Under the pieces are notes generated by a model, which was not told the DNA's origin, did not search any database, and saw only the letters and a list, made by a program, of their open reading frames with translations. 64,000 nucleotides of DNA, from contig NZ_LT629797.1 of assembly GCF_900106015.1 (NCBI RefSeq), positions 868,001 to 932,000 of the forward strand, in the 5' to 3' direction. Position 1 is the stretch's first letter, and every line of letters starts with the position of its first letter. Both the position numbers and the translations under genes were made by a program. The DNA is from Pseudomonas sihuiensis (GTDB taxonomy: Bacteria > Pseudomonadota > Gammaproteobacteria > Pseudomonadales > Pseudomonadaceae). Positions 56,274 through 64,000 of this stretch are shown piece by piece.

Positions 56274-56288
56274 AACGCTCGCTTGAAA

Positions 56289-56307
56289 ACCAAGCAAGCG
56301 CTAGGTT
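56289..56307. promoter_or_regulatory. Candidate AtuR operator upstream of the acyl-CoA dehydrogenase
   Basis: ACCAAGCAAGCGCTAGGTT is 18/19 identical to the 9158-9176 AtuR operator, in the 66-base gap before the gene at 56340. One change (T to A) weakens one arm. Confidence 0.75.
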
Positions 56308-56339
56308 AGGGTGGCCAAAATAATAACGGGAGTACCCGC

Positions 56340-57488
56340 ATGGCCGCCTCTCTGTCGTATTTCGATGAGTCCCACCAATTGGTTCGCGATTCCGTTCGGC
56401 GTTTCGTCGAGCGCGAGATCCTGCCGCATATCGACGAGTGGGAGGAGGCCGGGGATTTTCCTCGTGAGCTGTACCTCAAGGCTGGCGCTGCGGGCATTCT
56501 CGGTATCGGTTACCCGGAGCAGCTCGGCGGCAGTCATGAGGGTGACGTGTTCGCCAAGGTGGCGGCCAGCGAGGAACTGATGCGTAGTGGCTCCGGCGGC
56601 CTGGTGGCTGGGCTCGGTTCGCTGGATATCGGTTTGCCGCCCATCGTCAAATGGGCCCAGCCCGCCGTGCGCGAACGTGTGGTGCCGCAGGTACTGGCTG
56701 GCGAGAAGATCATGGCGCTGGCGGTGACCGAGCCCTCCGGTGGCTCCGACGTGGCCAATCTCAAGACCCGCGCTGTGCGCGACGGCGATCATTACCGCGT
56801 CAATGGCAGCAAGACCTTCATCACCAGCGGCGTGCGTGCCGATTACTACACGGTGGCGGTGCGCACCGGCGGTGAGGGCTTTGGCGGCGTCAGCCTGTTG
56901 CTGGTGGAGAAGGGCACGCCGGGTTTCAGTGTCGGTCGCAAGCTGAAGAAGATGGGTTGGTGGGCGTCGGATACCGCCGAACTGTTCTTTGACGACTGCA
57001 AGGTGCCGGTGGAGAACCTGATCGGCGTGGAGAACGCCGGTTTCGCCTGCATCATGGCCAACTTCCAGAACGAGCGCCTTAGCCTGGCGATCATGGCCAA
57101 CATGACCGCACAACTGGCCCTGGAAGAGTCCCTGAAGTGGGCGCGCGAGCGCCAGGCGTTCGGCAAGCCGGTGGGCAAGTTCCAGGTGCTCAAGCACCGC
57201 CTGGCCGAGATGGCCACGCAGCTCGAAGTCTCCCGTGAGTTCACCTACCGTCAGGCCGCGCAGATGGCGGCCGGCAGGAGCGTGATCAAGGAGATCTCCA
57301 TGGCCAAGAACTTCGCCACCGATATCGCCGATCGCCTGACCTACGATGCGGTGCAGATCATGGGTGGCATGGGTTACATGCGCGAAAGCCTGGTCGAGCG
57401 CCTGTACCGCGACAACCGCATCCTCTCCATCGGCGGTGGTACGCGGGAGATCATGAACGAGATCATCGCGAAGCAGATGGGGCTGTAG
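56340..57488 (+). CDS. Acyl-CoA dehydrogenase (PA1535-type, likely terpenoid/branched substrate)
   Basis: A 382-residue FAD acyl-CoA dehydrogenase. The family motif PSGGSDVANLKT, FGKPVGKFQ and MGGMGYM are present. Near the C-terminus it has SIGGGTREI instead of YEGT, lacking the usual catalytic Glu, as does AtuD here. It follows recR, the place of PA1535 in P. aeruginosa, which I recall being studied alongside AtuD in citronellol catabolism. An AtuR box stands 33 bases upstream. Confidence 0.88.
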   Translation: MAASLSYFDESHQLVRDSVRRFVEREILPHIDEWEEAGDFPRELYLKAGAAGILGIGYPEQLGGSHEGDVFAKVAASEELMRSGSGGLVAGLGSLDIGLPPIVKWAQPAVRERVVPQVLAGEKIMALAVTEPSGGSDVANLKTRAVRDGDHYRVNGSKTFITSGVRADYYTVAVRTGGEGFGGVSLLLVEKGTPGFSVGRKLKKMGWWASDTAELFFDDCKVPVENLIGVENAGFACIMANFQNERLSLAIMANMTAQLALEESLKWARERQAFGKPVGKFQVLKHRLAEMATQLEVSREFTYRQAAQMAAGRSVIKEISMAKNFATDIADRLTYDAVQIMGGMGYMRESLVERLYRDNRILSIGGGTREIMNEIIAKQMGL

Positions 57489-57498
57489 TCGGGGCGCA

Positions 57499-57567
57499 GT
57501 GGGAGGGGCTTTAGCCGCGATCATCCTCAAAAAGGGCGGAAAAGCTCGCCGCTGAAGCGCCTCCCAC
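57499..57567. repeat. REP-like inverted pair between convergent genes
   Basis: GTGGGAGGGGCTTTAGCCGCGA and inverted CGCCGCTGAAGCGCCTCCCAC around a 26-base spacer, between the acyl-CoA dehydrogenase and AraC gene ends. Confidence 0.75.
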
Positions 57568-57590
57568 GGGGGCATGGTCCTGCGCGGTTA

Positions 57591-58538
57591 TCAGGAAGCG
57601 ACCTGATTCTGCGCGGCCTGGCGCAGGCGGGCGATGTCGCGTTGCGGCGGATCGCCGAACAGACGGCTGTACTCGCGACTGAACTGCGATGGACTTTCGT
57701 AGCCGACGCGGTAGCTGGCCGCTGCCGCTTCGAGGTTGTCGCACAGCATTAGCCGGCGAGCCTCCTGCAGGCGCAGCTGCTTCTGATACTGCAGCGGGCT
57801 GAATGCCGTGACTGCCTTGAATCTATGGTGCAGGGTCGAGGGGCTCAGGTTCACCTCGCGGGCCAGTTCCTCGATCCGCAGCGGCTGATCGAAATTCTTG
57901 CGCAGCCACTCGATGGCGCGGGAGATGCGCTGGCTCTGGCTGTCGGCGATCACCACTTCATGCAGGCGATGGCCCTGCGGGCTGAGCAGCATGCGGTAGA
58001 AAATCTCACGCAATGCCAATGGCGCCAGCATGGCGATGTCGGATGGGGTTTCCAGCAGGCGCAGCAGGCGGATCACCGCATCCAGCAGGCGCGGGTCGAG
58101 ACGATCGAGAAACAGCGCCCGCTGGGAAGCCGCGTCCGGGGCTGGAATCGCTGGCATTTCGGTGAGCAGGCTGCTGATCAGCGCGGGATCGATCTCCAGA
58201 GCGATGCTCAGATAGGGGTGATCCGGGCTGGCCTCGATCACCCGACCGGTTACCGGCAGCACCACCGACGCCACCAGGTAATTCAACGGATCATAGACGT
58301 AGAGCTCGTCACCCAGACGTATCTCTTTACGGCCCTGGGCGATGATGCACAGGCAGGGGTCGTAGACTGTCTGCATCGGCAGGCTGGGTGTCGTGGCGCG
58401 TGCCAGCTTCAGGCCAGGAATCGCTGTGAGGTGTAGACCGTCATCGGGGACGAAGCGATCGACCAGACGCGCCATTTCGTGGCTAAGTTCGGCAAGGGGG
58501 GTGTCGAGAGTTGTGGCGGTGTGAATGGGTGACTGCAT
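57591..58538 (-). CDS. AraC-family regulator with N-terminal cupin-like domain
   Basis: A 315-residue regulator. The N-terminal 180 residues match the AraC_N (type I) ligand domain (DPCLCIIAQGRKEIRLGDELYVYDPLNYL). The C-terminal two helix-turn-helix units are RIEELAREVNLSPSTLHHRFK and AASYRVGYESPSQFSREYSR. Regulators of this subtype often control a neighbouring oxidoreductase gene; none is adjacent here. Start ATG 58538. Confidence 0.88.
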   Translation of the reverse strand: MQSPIHTATTLDTPLAELSHEMARLVDRFVPDDGLHLTAIPGLKLARATTPSLPMQTVYDPCLCIIAQGRKEIRLGDELYVYDPLNYLVASVVLPVTGRVIEASPDHPYLSIALEIDPALISSLLTEMPAIPAPDAASQRALFLDRLDPRLLDAVIRLLRLLETPSDIAMLAPLALREIFYRMLLSPQGHRLHEVVIADSQSQRISRAIEWLRKNFDQPLRIEELAREVNLSPSTLHHRFKAVTAFSPLQYQKQLRLQEARRLMLCDNLEAAAASYRVGYESPSQFSREYSRLFGDPPQRDIARLRQAAQNQVAS

Positions 58539-58868
58539 GGCGCGCCTCCGGAAAGTCAGCGAAGCCTAGCCAGGTTTTTCAGGCAAGTCATGAGGGGCGG
58601 CAGGATTAGGCAAATATTTGCCAGTAATGGGCAAATAACCGGTGATACAGAGTATTTCAAGGGTAGTCAGGGTGCGCTGCACTCGGTTGCAGCAATTTCC
58701 TTGTTATGGAGTTTTAGGCAAGGATTTGCCAGAAATCGACTAACGCTCTGATGACTTTCTGCCTGATCTTTGTAGCCATCGAGCGGTGTCTCTGCATCGG
58801 CTCGAACACGTGCAGTAGCCCGATCACCCGCTAAGTGGTGCCCACATACCTCACGAAAGGAGCGAACC
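58539..58868. other. 330-base gap between AraC and small-peptide genes
   Basis: No longer open frame with good support is seen. It holds the repeated motif at 58606-58736 and presumably the divergent promoters of the AraC gene (minus) and the small-peptide/ABM genes (plus). Confidence 0.6.
58606..58736. promoter_or_regulatory. Repeated palindromic motif between the AraC gene and a small peptide gene
   Basis: The 14-base palindrome GGCAAATATTTGCC (58609-58622), with flanking TTA and AGTAAT, is repeated as GGCAAGGATTTGCC (58717-58730). Over 23 bases the two copies match at 20, and they lie exactly 108 bp apart. A half site GGGCAAATAA lies at 58629-58638. They look like binding sites, most likely of the adjacent AraC regulator. 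Confidence 0.6.
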
Positions 58869-59015
58869 ATGCCCAGCAAATGGCTGATCGCACCGCTGAC
58901 TCTGTTATTGCTCGCCACGGCCTGGCTTGACTCAAGAGCCGTTGGCGAAGCGGCTTTTGCCGAGCCGGACGCAGCGCCCCATGTTCTGCAGCGAAACGCT
59001 GCTGGTATGTATTGA
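58869..59015 (+). CDS. Small exported or membrane peptide
   Basis: A 48-residue peptide with hydrophobic N-terminus (WLIAPLTLLLLATAWL) and a short polar tail. A strong AAGGAG lies 8 bases before the ATG at 58869. It precedes the ABM gene by 20 bases on the same strand, so the two may be co-transcribed. No family recognised. Confidence 0.6.
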   Translation: MPSKWLIAPLTLLLLATAWLDSRAVGEAAFAEPDAAPHVLQRNAAGMY

Positions 59016-59035
59016 TTCAGTTCCAGGAGGTTGCC

Positions 59036-59335
59036 ATGAGCATCATTCACCGTATGACCGTTCGCGCCCGTCACGGCCGTTCAAATCGGTTGGGGCAGTG
59101 CCTGGCGCGGTTGCATGAGGTCGGGCGAGATATTCCAGGTTGTGAGCGCCTGCGTGTGTTCTCACTGCGCAATGATCCGTTGATCTGGCAGGTCGAAGGG
59201 CAGTGGCGTTCGACAGCGGCACGCGACGCTTTTCTCGGCAGCGACGGCCTGCGTCGGGTTTTGGCCCAGGCGATAGATGAAGGGCTGCTCACTCATCTCG
59301 AATGCGGTATGGAGTTGCAGCAGCAGGTCGCCTGA
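59036..59335 (+). CDS. ABM-domain (antibiotic biosynthesis monooxygenase-like) small protein
   Basis: A 99-residue ferredoxin-fold protein (MSIIHRMTVRARHGRSNRL; IPGCERLRVFSL) of the ABM superfamily, with unknown activity. The ATG at 59036 has AGGAGG; the open frame from 59012 is not supported. Confidence 0.8.
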   Translation: MSIIHRMTVRARHGRSNRLGQCLARLHEVGRDIPGCERLRVFSLRNDPLIWQVEGQWRSTAARDAFLGSDGLRRVLAQAIDEGLLTHLECGMELQQQVA

Positions 59336-59362
59336 GCCGCTCAGGCTTGCCTTTGTGAAATT

Positions 59363-59374
59363 ATCTATATAGAT
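59363..59374. promoter_or_regulatory. AT-rich palindrome before the FAD oxidase gene
   Basis: ATCTATATAGAT, a perfect 12-base palindrome inside an AT-rich stretch (59354-59405), framed by GAAA and TTTC. It is a candidate operator for the HTH-cupin regulator at 60705, by analogy with PauR/PuuR control. Confidence 0.5.
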
Positions 59375-59413
59375 TTTCATGGAATTAATTATTTTAAATT
59401 TCATGAGTCGTCT

Positions 59414-60703
59414 ATGTTTCGCCATGCCAGTGAGCACGTCGACAGCTATTACGCCCATAGCTGCAAGGATCGACTGACGCATCATCCCGTGCTGCAAGAT
59501 GATCTGCAGTGCGAGGTGCTGGTGATCGGTGCTGGTTTCAGTGGTCTGCACACTGCTTTGCGCCTGGCCGAAGCAGGGCGCAAGGTCATTCTGCTGGAGG
59601 CCAGTCGTGTGGCATGGGCGGCCTCTGGACGCAATGGCGGGCAGGCGATTCTGGGCTGGTCCTGCGATATGCCGCCGCTGGAAAAGGCGCTGGGCATCGA
59701 ACGCGCCCGCCGTCTGTGGGATGGCATGAGCTGGGCAGCTCGTGAGCTGCGTGAACTGCCCGAGCGCCACGGCTTCGACTGCGATTACCGCCGCGGCCAT
59801 CTGTGGACGGCAGTGCTGCCACGTCGTGTGGCGCTGCTGCATGAGTGGCAGGAGGAGGCCGCTTATAAATGGGGGCATCGCGCGCTGCAGTTCGTTTCCC
59901 GTGAGCAGATGCCGGAGTGGGTCGCCAGCGAGCGTTACCGCGCTGGCCTCTACGACCCTGAGGCCGGGCATCTCAATCCGCTCAAGTTGGCGCTCGGGCT
60001 GGCCGAAGCCTTCGTTCGCGCCGGTGGGCAGATCTTCGAGCAAAGCCGTGTGCTGAGTCAGGACAAGCAGGGCGCGGGCTACCGGGTGCGTACCGAGCAC
60101 GGCAGCGCGCAGGCCGACACCCTGGTGCTGGCCTGCAACACCTATATCGATCACCTCGAGCCGCGTCTGGCGCGGCGCATCCTGCCTGTCGGCACCTACC
60201 AGATCGCCACCGAACCGCTGGGCGCCGACTGCGCCGAGGCACTTTTGCCGCGCAATGCGTGTGTGACCGACAACCAGTTCGTCCTCGACTACTTCCGCCG
60301 CACCCCGGATCACCGCCTGCTGTTTGGCGGCGGCTGTACCTATCTGGGCGGCCTGCCGAGAGACATGGCGGCGGCCACGCGACCGTTCCTCGAGCGCGTA
60401 TTCCCGCAGCTTTCAGGCGTGGCAATCGACTTTGCCTGGGGCGGCCATATCGACGTGACTCGTGCTCGCACGCCCGACGTTGGCGGCGAGAACGGCCGTT
60501 ACTGGCTGCAGGGCTTTTCCGGGCATGGTGTGCTGCCGACCCTGGCGGCGGCGCGGGCAGTCAGTGATGCCATTCTCGGCAATGACGACGAACTGGCGCT
60601 GTATCAGCAACTGCGCAATCCCGAATTCCCATTCGGCGAGCGCCTGGCGGCACCGCTCGAGGCCATCGGCAAGGCCTGGTATCGATTAAGGGACTATTTC
60701 TGA
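59414..60703 (+). CDS. FAD-dependent gamma-glutamylpolyamine oxidase (PuuB/PauB type)
   Basis: A 429-residue DAO-family flavoprotein. The N-terminal FAD motif VLVIGAGFSGLHTALRLAE and the HGVLPTLAAARAVSDAI end match PuuB. PuuB oxidises gamma-glutamylputrescine to the aldehyde. The neighbours are a glutamine-synthetase-like ligase, an aminotransferase and a regulator, fitting a polyamine degradation set. The exact substrate is inferred. Confidence 0.82.
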   Translation: MFRHASEHVDSYYAHSCKDRLTHHPVLQDDLQCEVLVIGAGFSGLHTALRLAEAGRKVILLEASRVAWAASGRNGGQAILGWSCDMPPLEKALGIERARRLWDGMSWAARELRELPERHGFDCDYRRGHLWTAVLPRRVALLHEWQEEAAYKWGHRALQFVSREQMPEWVASERYRAGLYDPEAGHLNPLKLALGLAEAFVRAGGQIFEQSRVLSQDKQGAGYRVRTEHGSAQADTLVLACNTYIDHLEPRLARRILPVGTYQIATEPLGADCAEALLPRNACVTDNQFVLDYFRRTPDHRLLFGGGCTYLGGLPRDMAAATRPFLERVFPQLSGVAIDFAWGGHIDVTRARTPDVGGENGRYWLQGFSGHGVLPTLAAARAVSDAILGNDDELALYQQLRNPEFPFGERLAAPLEAIGKAWYRLRDYF

Positions 60704-60704
60704 C

Positions 60705-61262
60705 ATGGACAAGAATCTGGAGATGGCCGCGCTGGCCGTGCTCATTCACGACCTGCGCAAGCACAAGAAGGTCACCCTCAACGAGCTGGCCGAGCGCATC
60801 GGTCGTTCCGTGGGCTTTCTCTCGCAGGTCGAGCGTGGCCTGTCGCGCCCGACCGTGGCAGATCTGACTGCCATCAGCGAGGCACTCGACGTACCCACCA
60901 CCTATTTCTACAGCCTGCCCAAGCCCAAGGCGCTGGACTGGGTGACCCGTCCGGACGAGCGCCGCACCCTGTACCTGGCCGGTGGCATCACCGACATCAT
61001 GGCGTCGCCGACCTTGCAGGGCGCCTTCATGGTCGTCGATAGCCTGCTCGAACCGGGGGCCAGCAGTGGCGAGCGGCAGATGAGCGATCGTTCCGAGCAG
61101 GCCGGCTATGTGCTCGAAGGTCAGTTGACGCTGTGGCTGGGCGAGGACGAAGAGAGTGCCACCCTCTATCCCGGCGATGTTTTCCAGGTGCCGAGCTATG
61201 CGCGCCTGCGTTATGCCAACCAGGGCGACACCCCCGCGCGGGTGTTGTGGATCTACACCTGA
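60705..61262 (+). CDS. HTH-cupin transcriptional regulator (PauR/PuuR type)
   Basis: A 185-residue regulator. The N-terminal XRE helix-turn-helix (VTLNELAERIGRSVGFLSQV) and a C-terminal cupin (VLEGQLTLWLGE) match PuuR/PauR, repressors of polyamine catabolism. It starts 1 base after the FAD oxidase stop. Likely autoregulates the cluster in response to putrescine-type compounds. Confidence 0.85.
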   Translation: MDKNLEMAALAVLIHDLRKHKKVTLNELAERIGRSVGFLSQVERGLSRPTVADLTAISEALDVPTTYFYSLPKPKALDWVTRPDERRTLYLAGGITDIMASPTLQGAFMVVDSLLEPGASSGERQMSDRSEQAGYVLEGQLTLWLGEDEESATLYPGDVFQVPSYARLRYANQGDTPARVLWIYT

Positions 61263-61291
61263 ACCTTCCCGTGAACCCGGAAATAACCACA

Positions 61292-62638
61292 ATGAACGCC
61301 ACCCGAGTCGAGCTGCTCGACGAAGTCCGTCAATTTCGCCAGGTCCACCCCGAGGTGCGCTTCGTCGACCTGATCTGCCTGGACATTCCCGGGCATTTCT
61401 ATGGCAAGCGCTACCCCATCGAAATGCTGGAGAAGGTCGCCGCCGGCAGCGCCCTGAAACTGCCGCAGAACTGCGTGCTGCTCGGCGCTCAGGGCGGGCT
61501 GTACGAGATCGGCGACTACTGCTTCCATGACGGCGACCCGGACGCGCCACGGCGGCTGATCCCCGGCACGCTCAAGCTGGTGAACTGGGAGCGCCAGCCG
61601 CTGGGGCAGATGCTGATCAGCTCCGATGGTACCGAAGCGCCCATCGAATTCGAGCCGCGCGAGGTGCTGACGCGCGTGGTGCAGCGCCTGGCCGCGCGTG
61701 GCATTCGTCCGGTGGTGGCCTTCGAGCTGGAGTTCTACCTGTTCGACAAGGCGCTCAAGGACGGCTTGCCGCAGTACCCGCGCGATGACCTGAGTGGCGA
61801 TGCCGACGACCAGCCGAACATGCACATCGAACGGCTGTCGCGTTTTTCCGAGGTGCTCGACGACATCACCGAGACCGCGCGTCTGCAGGGCATCGACACC
61901 ACGGTGATCACCGCCGAGATCGGCCCGGGGCAGTTCGAGATCAACTTCAGCCACAACATGGATCCGATGCAGGCGGCCGACTGGTCGGCGCTGTTCTGCC
62001 GGGTGACCCGTGGTGTGGCGCTCAAATACGGCCATCGCGCCAGCTTCATGGCCAAGCCTTATCTGCAGTATCCCGGCAGCGGCATGCACATCCACGTCAG
62101 CCTGTACGACGAAGCCGGTGACAACCTGCTGGCGCGTGATGAGCAGCGTCCGCTGCGGCATGCCGTGGCCGGTTGCCTGGAACTGCTGCCGGAGCTGATG
62201 CCGATCTACGCGCCGAACCACAACAGCTATCGTCGCTTCGGCGCTCAGGTGAACTCGGCGAGCAAGGCCAGTTGGGGCTTCGAAGACCGCGACGCCTGCG
62301 TGCGTATTCCCGAGTCGGACGCGCGCGACCTGCGCCTGGAATTCCGCCTGCCGGGCGCCGATGCCAACCCCTATCTGGTGCTGGCGGCATTGCTGACCAG
62401 TATCGAGCATGGCCTCGACGCCAAGGTCGAGCCCATTGCACCGCTCAATGACGACCGCACCAGCGGCGTCGACTTTCCCAAGGACATGCTCGACGCCGTG
62501 CGCCGCATGCAGGCCAGTGAGCGCGTTGCCGCGGGGCTGGGCAGCGAGTTCGTCATGGTCTATTGCGAGAACAAACGCCAGGATCACCTGGCCTTCATGC
62601 ACGACATCAGCCCGCGCGAATACCGCTGGTACCTGTGA
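61292..62638 (+). CDS. Glutamine-synthetase-like gamma-glutamylpolyamine synthetase (PuuA/PauA type)
   Basis: A 448-residue glutamine synthetase family ligase. EIGPGQFEINF and GSGMHIHVSL supply ATP and metal ligands. It forms gamma-glutamylputrescine from glutamate, putrescine and ATP. The ATG at 61292 (MNATRVELL) is chosen; the frame from 61133 overlaps the regulator. The other genes of the set are adjacent. Confidence 0.85.
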   Translation: MNATRVELLDEVRQFRQVHPEVRFVDLICLDIPGHFYGKRYPIEMLEKVAAGSALKLPQNCVLLGAQGGLYEIGDYCFHDGDPDAPRRLIPGTLKLVNWERQPLGQMLISSDGTEAPIEFEPREVLTRVVQRLAARGIRPVVAFELEFYLFDKALKDGLPQYPRDDLSGDADDQPNMHIERLSRFSEVLDDITETARLQGIDTTVITAEIGPGQFEINFSHNMDPMQAADWSALFCRVTRGVALKYGHRASFMAKPYLQYPGSGMHIHVSLYDEAGDNLLARDEQRPLRHAVAGCLELLPELMPIYAPNHNSYRRFGAQVNSASKASWGFEDRDACVRIPESDARDLRLEFRLPGADANPYLVLAALLTSIEHGLDAKVEPIAPLNDDRTSGVDFPKDMLDAVRRMQASERVAAGLGSEFVMVYCENKRQDHLAFMHDISPREYRWYL

Positions 62639-62661
62639 TGTCACGGATAGAAGGAGGCGCC

Positions 62662-64000
62662 ATGAACAACGCCGTAAACAACCCCAAGACCACACACTGG
62701 CAGGCCCTGAGCCAGGCTCACCACCTGGCACCATTCAGTGATTACAAGCAGCTGGCCGAGAAGGGCCCGCGCATCATCACCGAGGCAAAAGGCGTGCACC
62801 TGTGGGACAGCGAGGGCAACAAGATCCTCGATGGCATGGCCGGTCTTTGGTGCGTGGCGGTCGGCTATGGTCGCGAGGAGCTGGTCGAAGCTGCCGCTAC
62901 GCAGATGCGCCAGTTGCCGTTCTACAACACCTTCTTCCAGACCGCCCATCCACCGGTGCTGGAGCTGGCCCATGCCATCTCCCAGCTGGCGCCGGCCGGC
63001 ATGAACCATGTGTTCTTCACCGGGTCGGGCTCGGAGGGCAACGACACCATGCTGCGCCTGGTACGCCACTACTGGGCGTGCAAGGGGCAGCCTGCGAAGA
63101 AGATCATCATCGGCCGCGACAACGGTTATCACGGTTCCACCGTGGCCGGCGCCAGCCTCGGCGGCATGAAGTTCATGCACGAGCAGGGCGATCTGCCGAT
63201 TCCGGGCATCGCCCATATCCCGCAGCCCTACTGGTTCGGCGAGGGCGGCGACCAGTCGCCGGAGGAATTCGGCATCTGGGCAGCCGATCAGCTGGAGAAG
63301 AAGATTCTCGAGCTGGGCGAAGAAAACGTTGCCGCCTTTATCGCCGAGCCGATCCAGGGCGCCGGCGGCGTGATCATCCCGCCCGAGACCTACTGGCCGC
63401 GGATCAAGGAGATCCTGGCCAAGTACGACATTCTGTTCGTGGCCGACGAGGTGATCTGCGGTTTCGGCCGTACCGGCGAGTGGTTCGGCAGCCAGTACTA
63501 CGACCTCAAGCCGGACCTGATGACCATCGCCAAGGGCCTTACCAGCGGCTACGTGCCGATGGGCGGGCTGATCGTCAGCGACAAGGTATTCGAGGTGATC
63601 GAGGCGCATGGCGACTTCAACCACGGCTTCACCTATTCCGGGCATCCGGTGGCGGCAGCGGTGGGGCTGGAGAACCTGCGCCTGCTCCGGGAAGAAGGCA
63701 TCGTCCAGCGGGTGAAGGCAGACACCGCGCCTTACCTGCAAAAGCGCCTGCGTGAACTGGCGGATCATCCGCTGGTGGGCGAAGTGCGTGGCGTCGGTAT
63801 GCTCGGTGCCATCGAGCTGGTACAGGACAAGGCCACGCGCAAGCGCTTCTCCGGTGATGTGGGCGTGGGTATGGTGTGCCGTGGCCACTGCTTCAACAAC
63901 GGCCTGATCATGCGCGCGGTGGGCGACACCATGATCATCGCGCCGCCTCTGGTAATCAACCAGGCGGAAGTGGATGAGCTGGTGGAGAAAGCGCGCAAGT
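62662..64000 (+). CDS. Class III polyamine/omega-aminotransferase (SpuC-like), truncated by window edge
   Basis: About 446 residues visible, with about 10 missing by comparison with SpuC. PLP Lys lies in TIAKGLTSG, with VADEVICGFGR before it and GYHGSTVAGAS for the phosphate. It is a class III (subgroup II) omega-aminotransferase; SpuC uses putrescine with pyruvate. The ATG at 62662 has AAGGAGG upstream. It closes the polyamine set on the visible strand. Confidence 0.9.
   Translation, partial: MNNAVNNPKTTHWQALSQAHHLAPFSDYKQLAEKGPRIITEAKGVHLWDSEGNKILDGMAGLWCVAVGYGREELVEAAATQMRQLPFYNTFFQTAHPPVLELAHAISQLAPAGMNHVFFTGSGSEGNDTMLRLVRHYWACKGQPAKKIIIGRDNGYHGSTVAGASLGGMKFMHEQGDLPIPGIAHIPQPYWFGEGGDQSPEEFGIWAADQLEKKILELGEENVAAFIAEPIQGAGGVIIPPETYWPRIKEILAKYDILFVADEVICGFGRTGEWFGSQYYDLKPDLMTIAKGLTSGYVPMGGLIVSDKVFEVIEAHGDFNHGFTYSGHPVAAAVGLENLRLLREEGIVQRVKADTAPYLQKRLRELADHPLVGEVRGVGMLGAIELVQDKATRKRFSGDVGVGMVCRGHCFNNGLIMRAVGDTMIIAPPLVINQAEVDELVEKARK

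Noticed and set aside
61253..62734. 493-codon antisense frame over the glutamine-synthetase-like gene
   Set aside because: Mirror frame; the sense strand has all ligase motifs.

Overview
The window is a high-GC, densely coded piece of a Pseudomonas chromosome. The evidence is a complete atu (acyclic terpene utilisation) cluster, eutBC, pyrF, the dnaX-ybaB-recR-acyl-CoA dehydrogenase order known from P. aeruginosa, a 4.5S RNA gene and many REP-like palindromes beginning with GTAG. Species cannot be fixed from sequence alone; the P. mendocina/oleovorans side of the genus is a guess. No prophage, insertion sequence, CRISPR array, rRNA or tRNA gene was recognised.

Layout. 1-9.1 kb: atuABCDEFG on the minus strand (citronellol/geraniol breakdown; atuG runs off the left edge), with divergent repressor gene atuR and two near-identical palindromic operators between atuA and atuR. 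10-12.7 kb: two tandem solute-binding-like proteins, a CPBP membrane protease and a 57-residue membrane protein. 12.8-17.4 kb: eutBC (ethanolamine ammonia-lyase), then divergently a CBS-domain histidine kinase and a double-receiver regulator. 17.6-23 kb: pyrF, an SDR, a BASS symporter, a BenE-like and a LysE-like transporter, and a membrane protein. 23.2-27.2 kb: an iron-starvation sigma/anti-sigma/TonB receptor system with a Fur-box match. 27.4-30.4 kb: MarR regulator, PLP aminotransferase, GST, AraC regulator. 30.5-39.9 kb: seven minus-strand genes with overlapping or very short junctions (isochorismatase-like hydrolase, ABM-domain membrane protein, Tat-exported amidohydrolase, MFS-ABM fusion, alpha/beta hydrolase, propeller sensor kinase, LuxR-type regulator); function unknown, and the most system-like part of the window. 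40-42.6 kb: an HSL-type esterase and an amino-acid permease. 42.7-47.1 kb: a copper-handling operon (small His-rich proteins, TolC-like lipoprotein, multicopper oxidase, cupredoxin, CusF-like protein). 47.2-51 kb: HU protein, lipase-like protein, chemoreceptor. 51-57.5 kb: 4.5S RNA, two small paralogous proteins, dnaX, ybaB, recR, a DUF4157-like exported protein and an acyl-CoA dehydrogenase. 57.6-64 kb: an AraC regulator, a small exported peptide, an ABM protein and a gamma-glutamylation polyamine catabolic set (FAD oxidase, cupin-HTH regulator, glutamine-synthetase-like ligase, aminotransferase truncated by the right edge).

The most specific new observation is a near-perfect copy (18 of 19 bases) of the atuA-atuR operator just upstream of the acyl-CoA dehydrogenase beside recR, 47 kb away. 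This suggests that gene belongs to the AtuR regulon. Supporting this, its product and AtuD share the same departure from the usual acyl-CoA dehydrogenase active site. Other points of note are a 23-bp motif repeated 108 bp apart beside an AraC regulator gene, and at least five families of GTAG-type palindromes with no matching transposase in the window.
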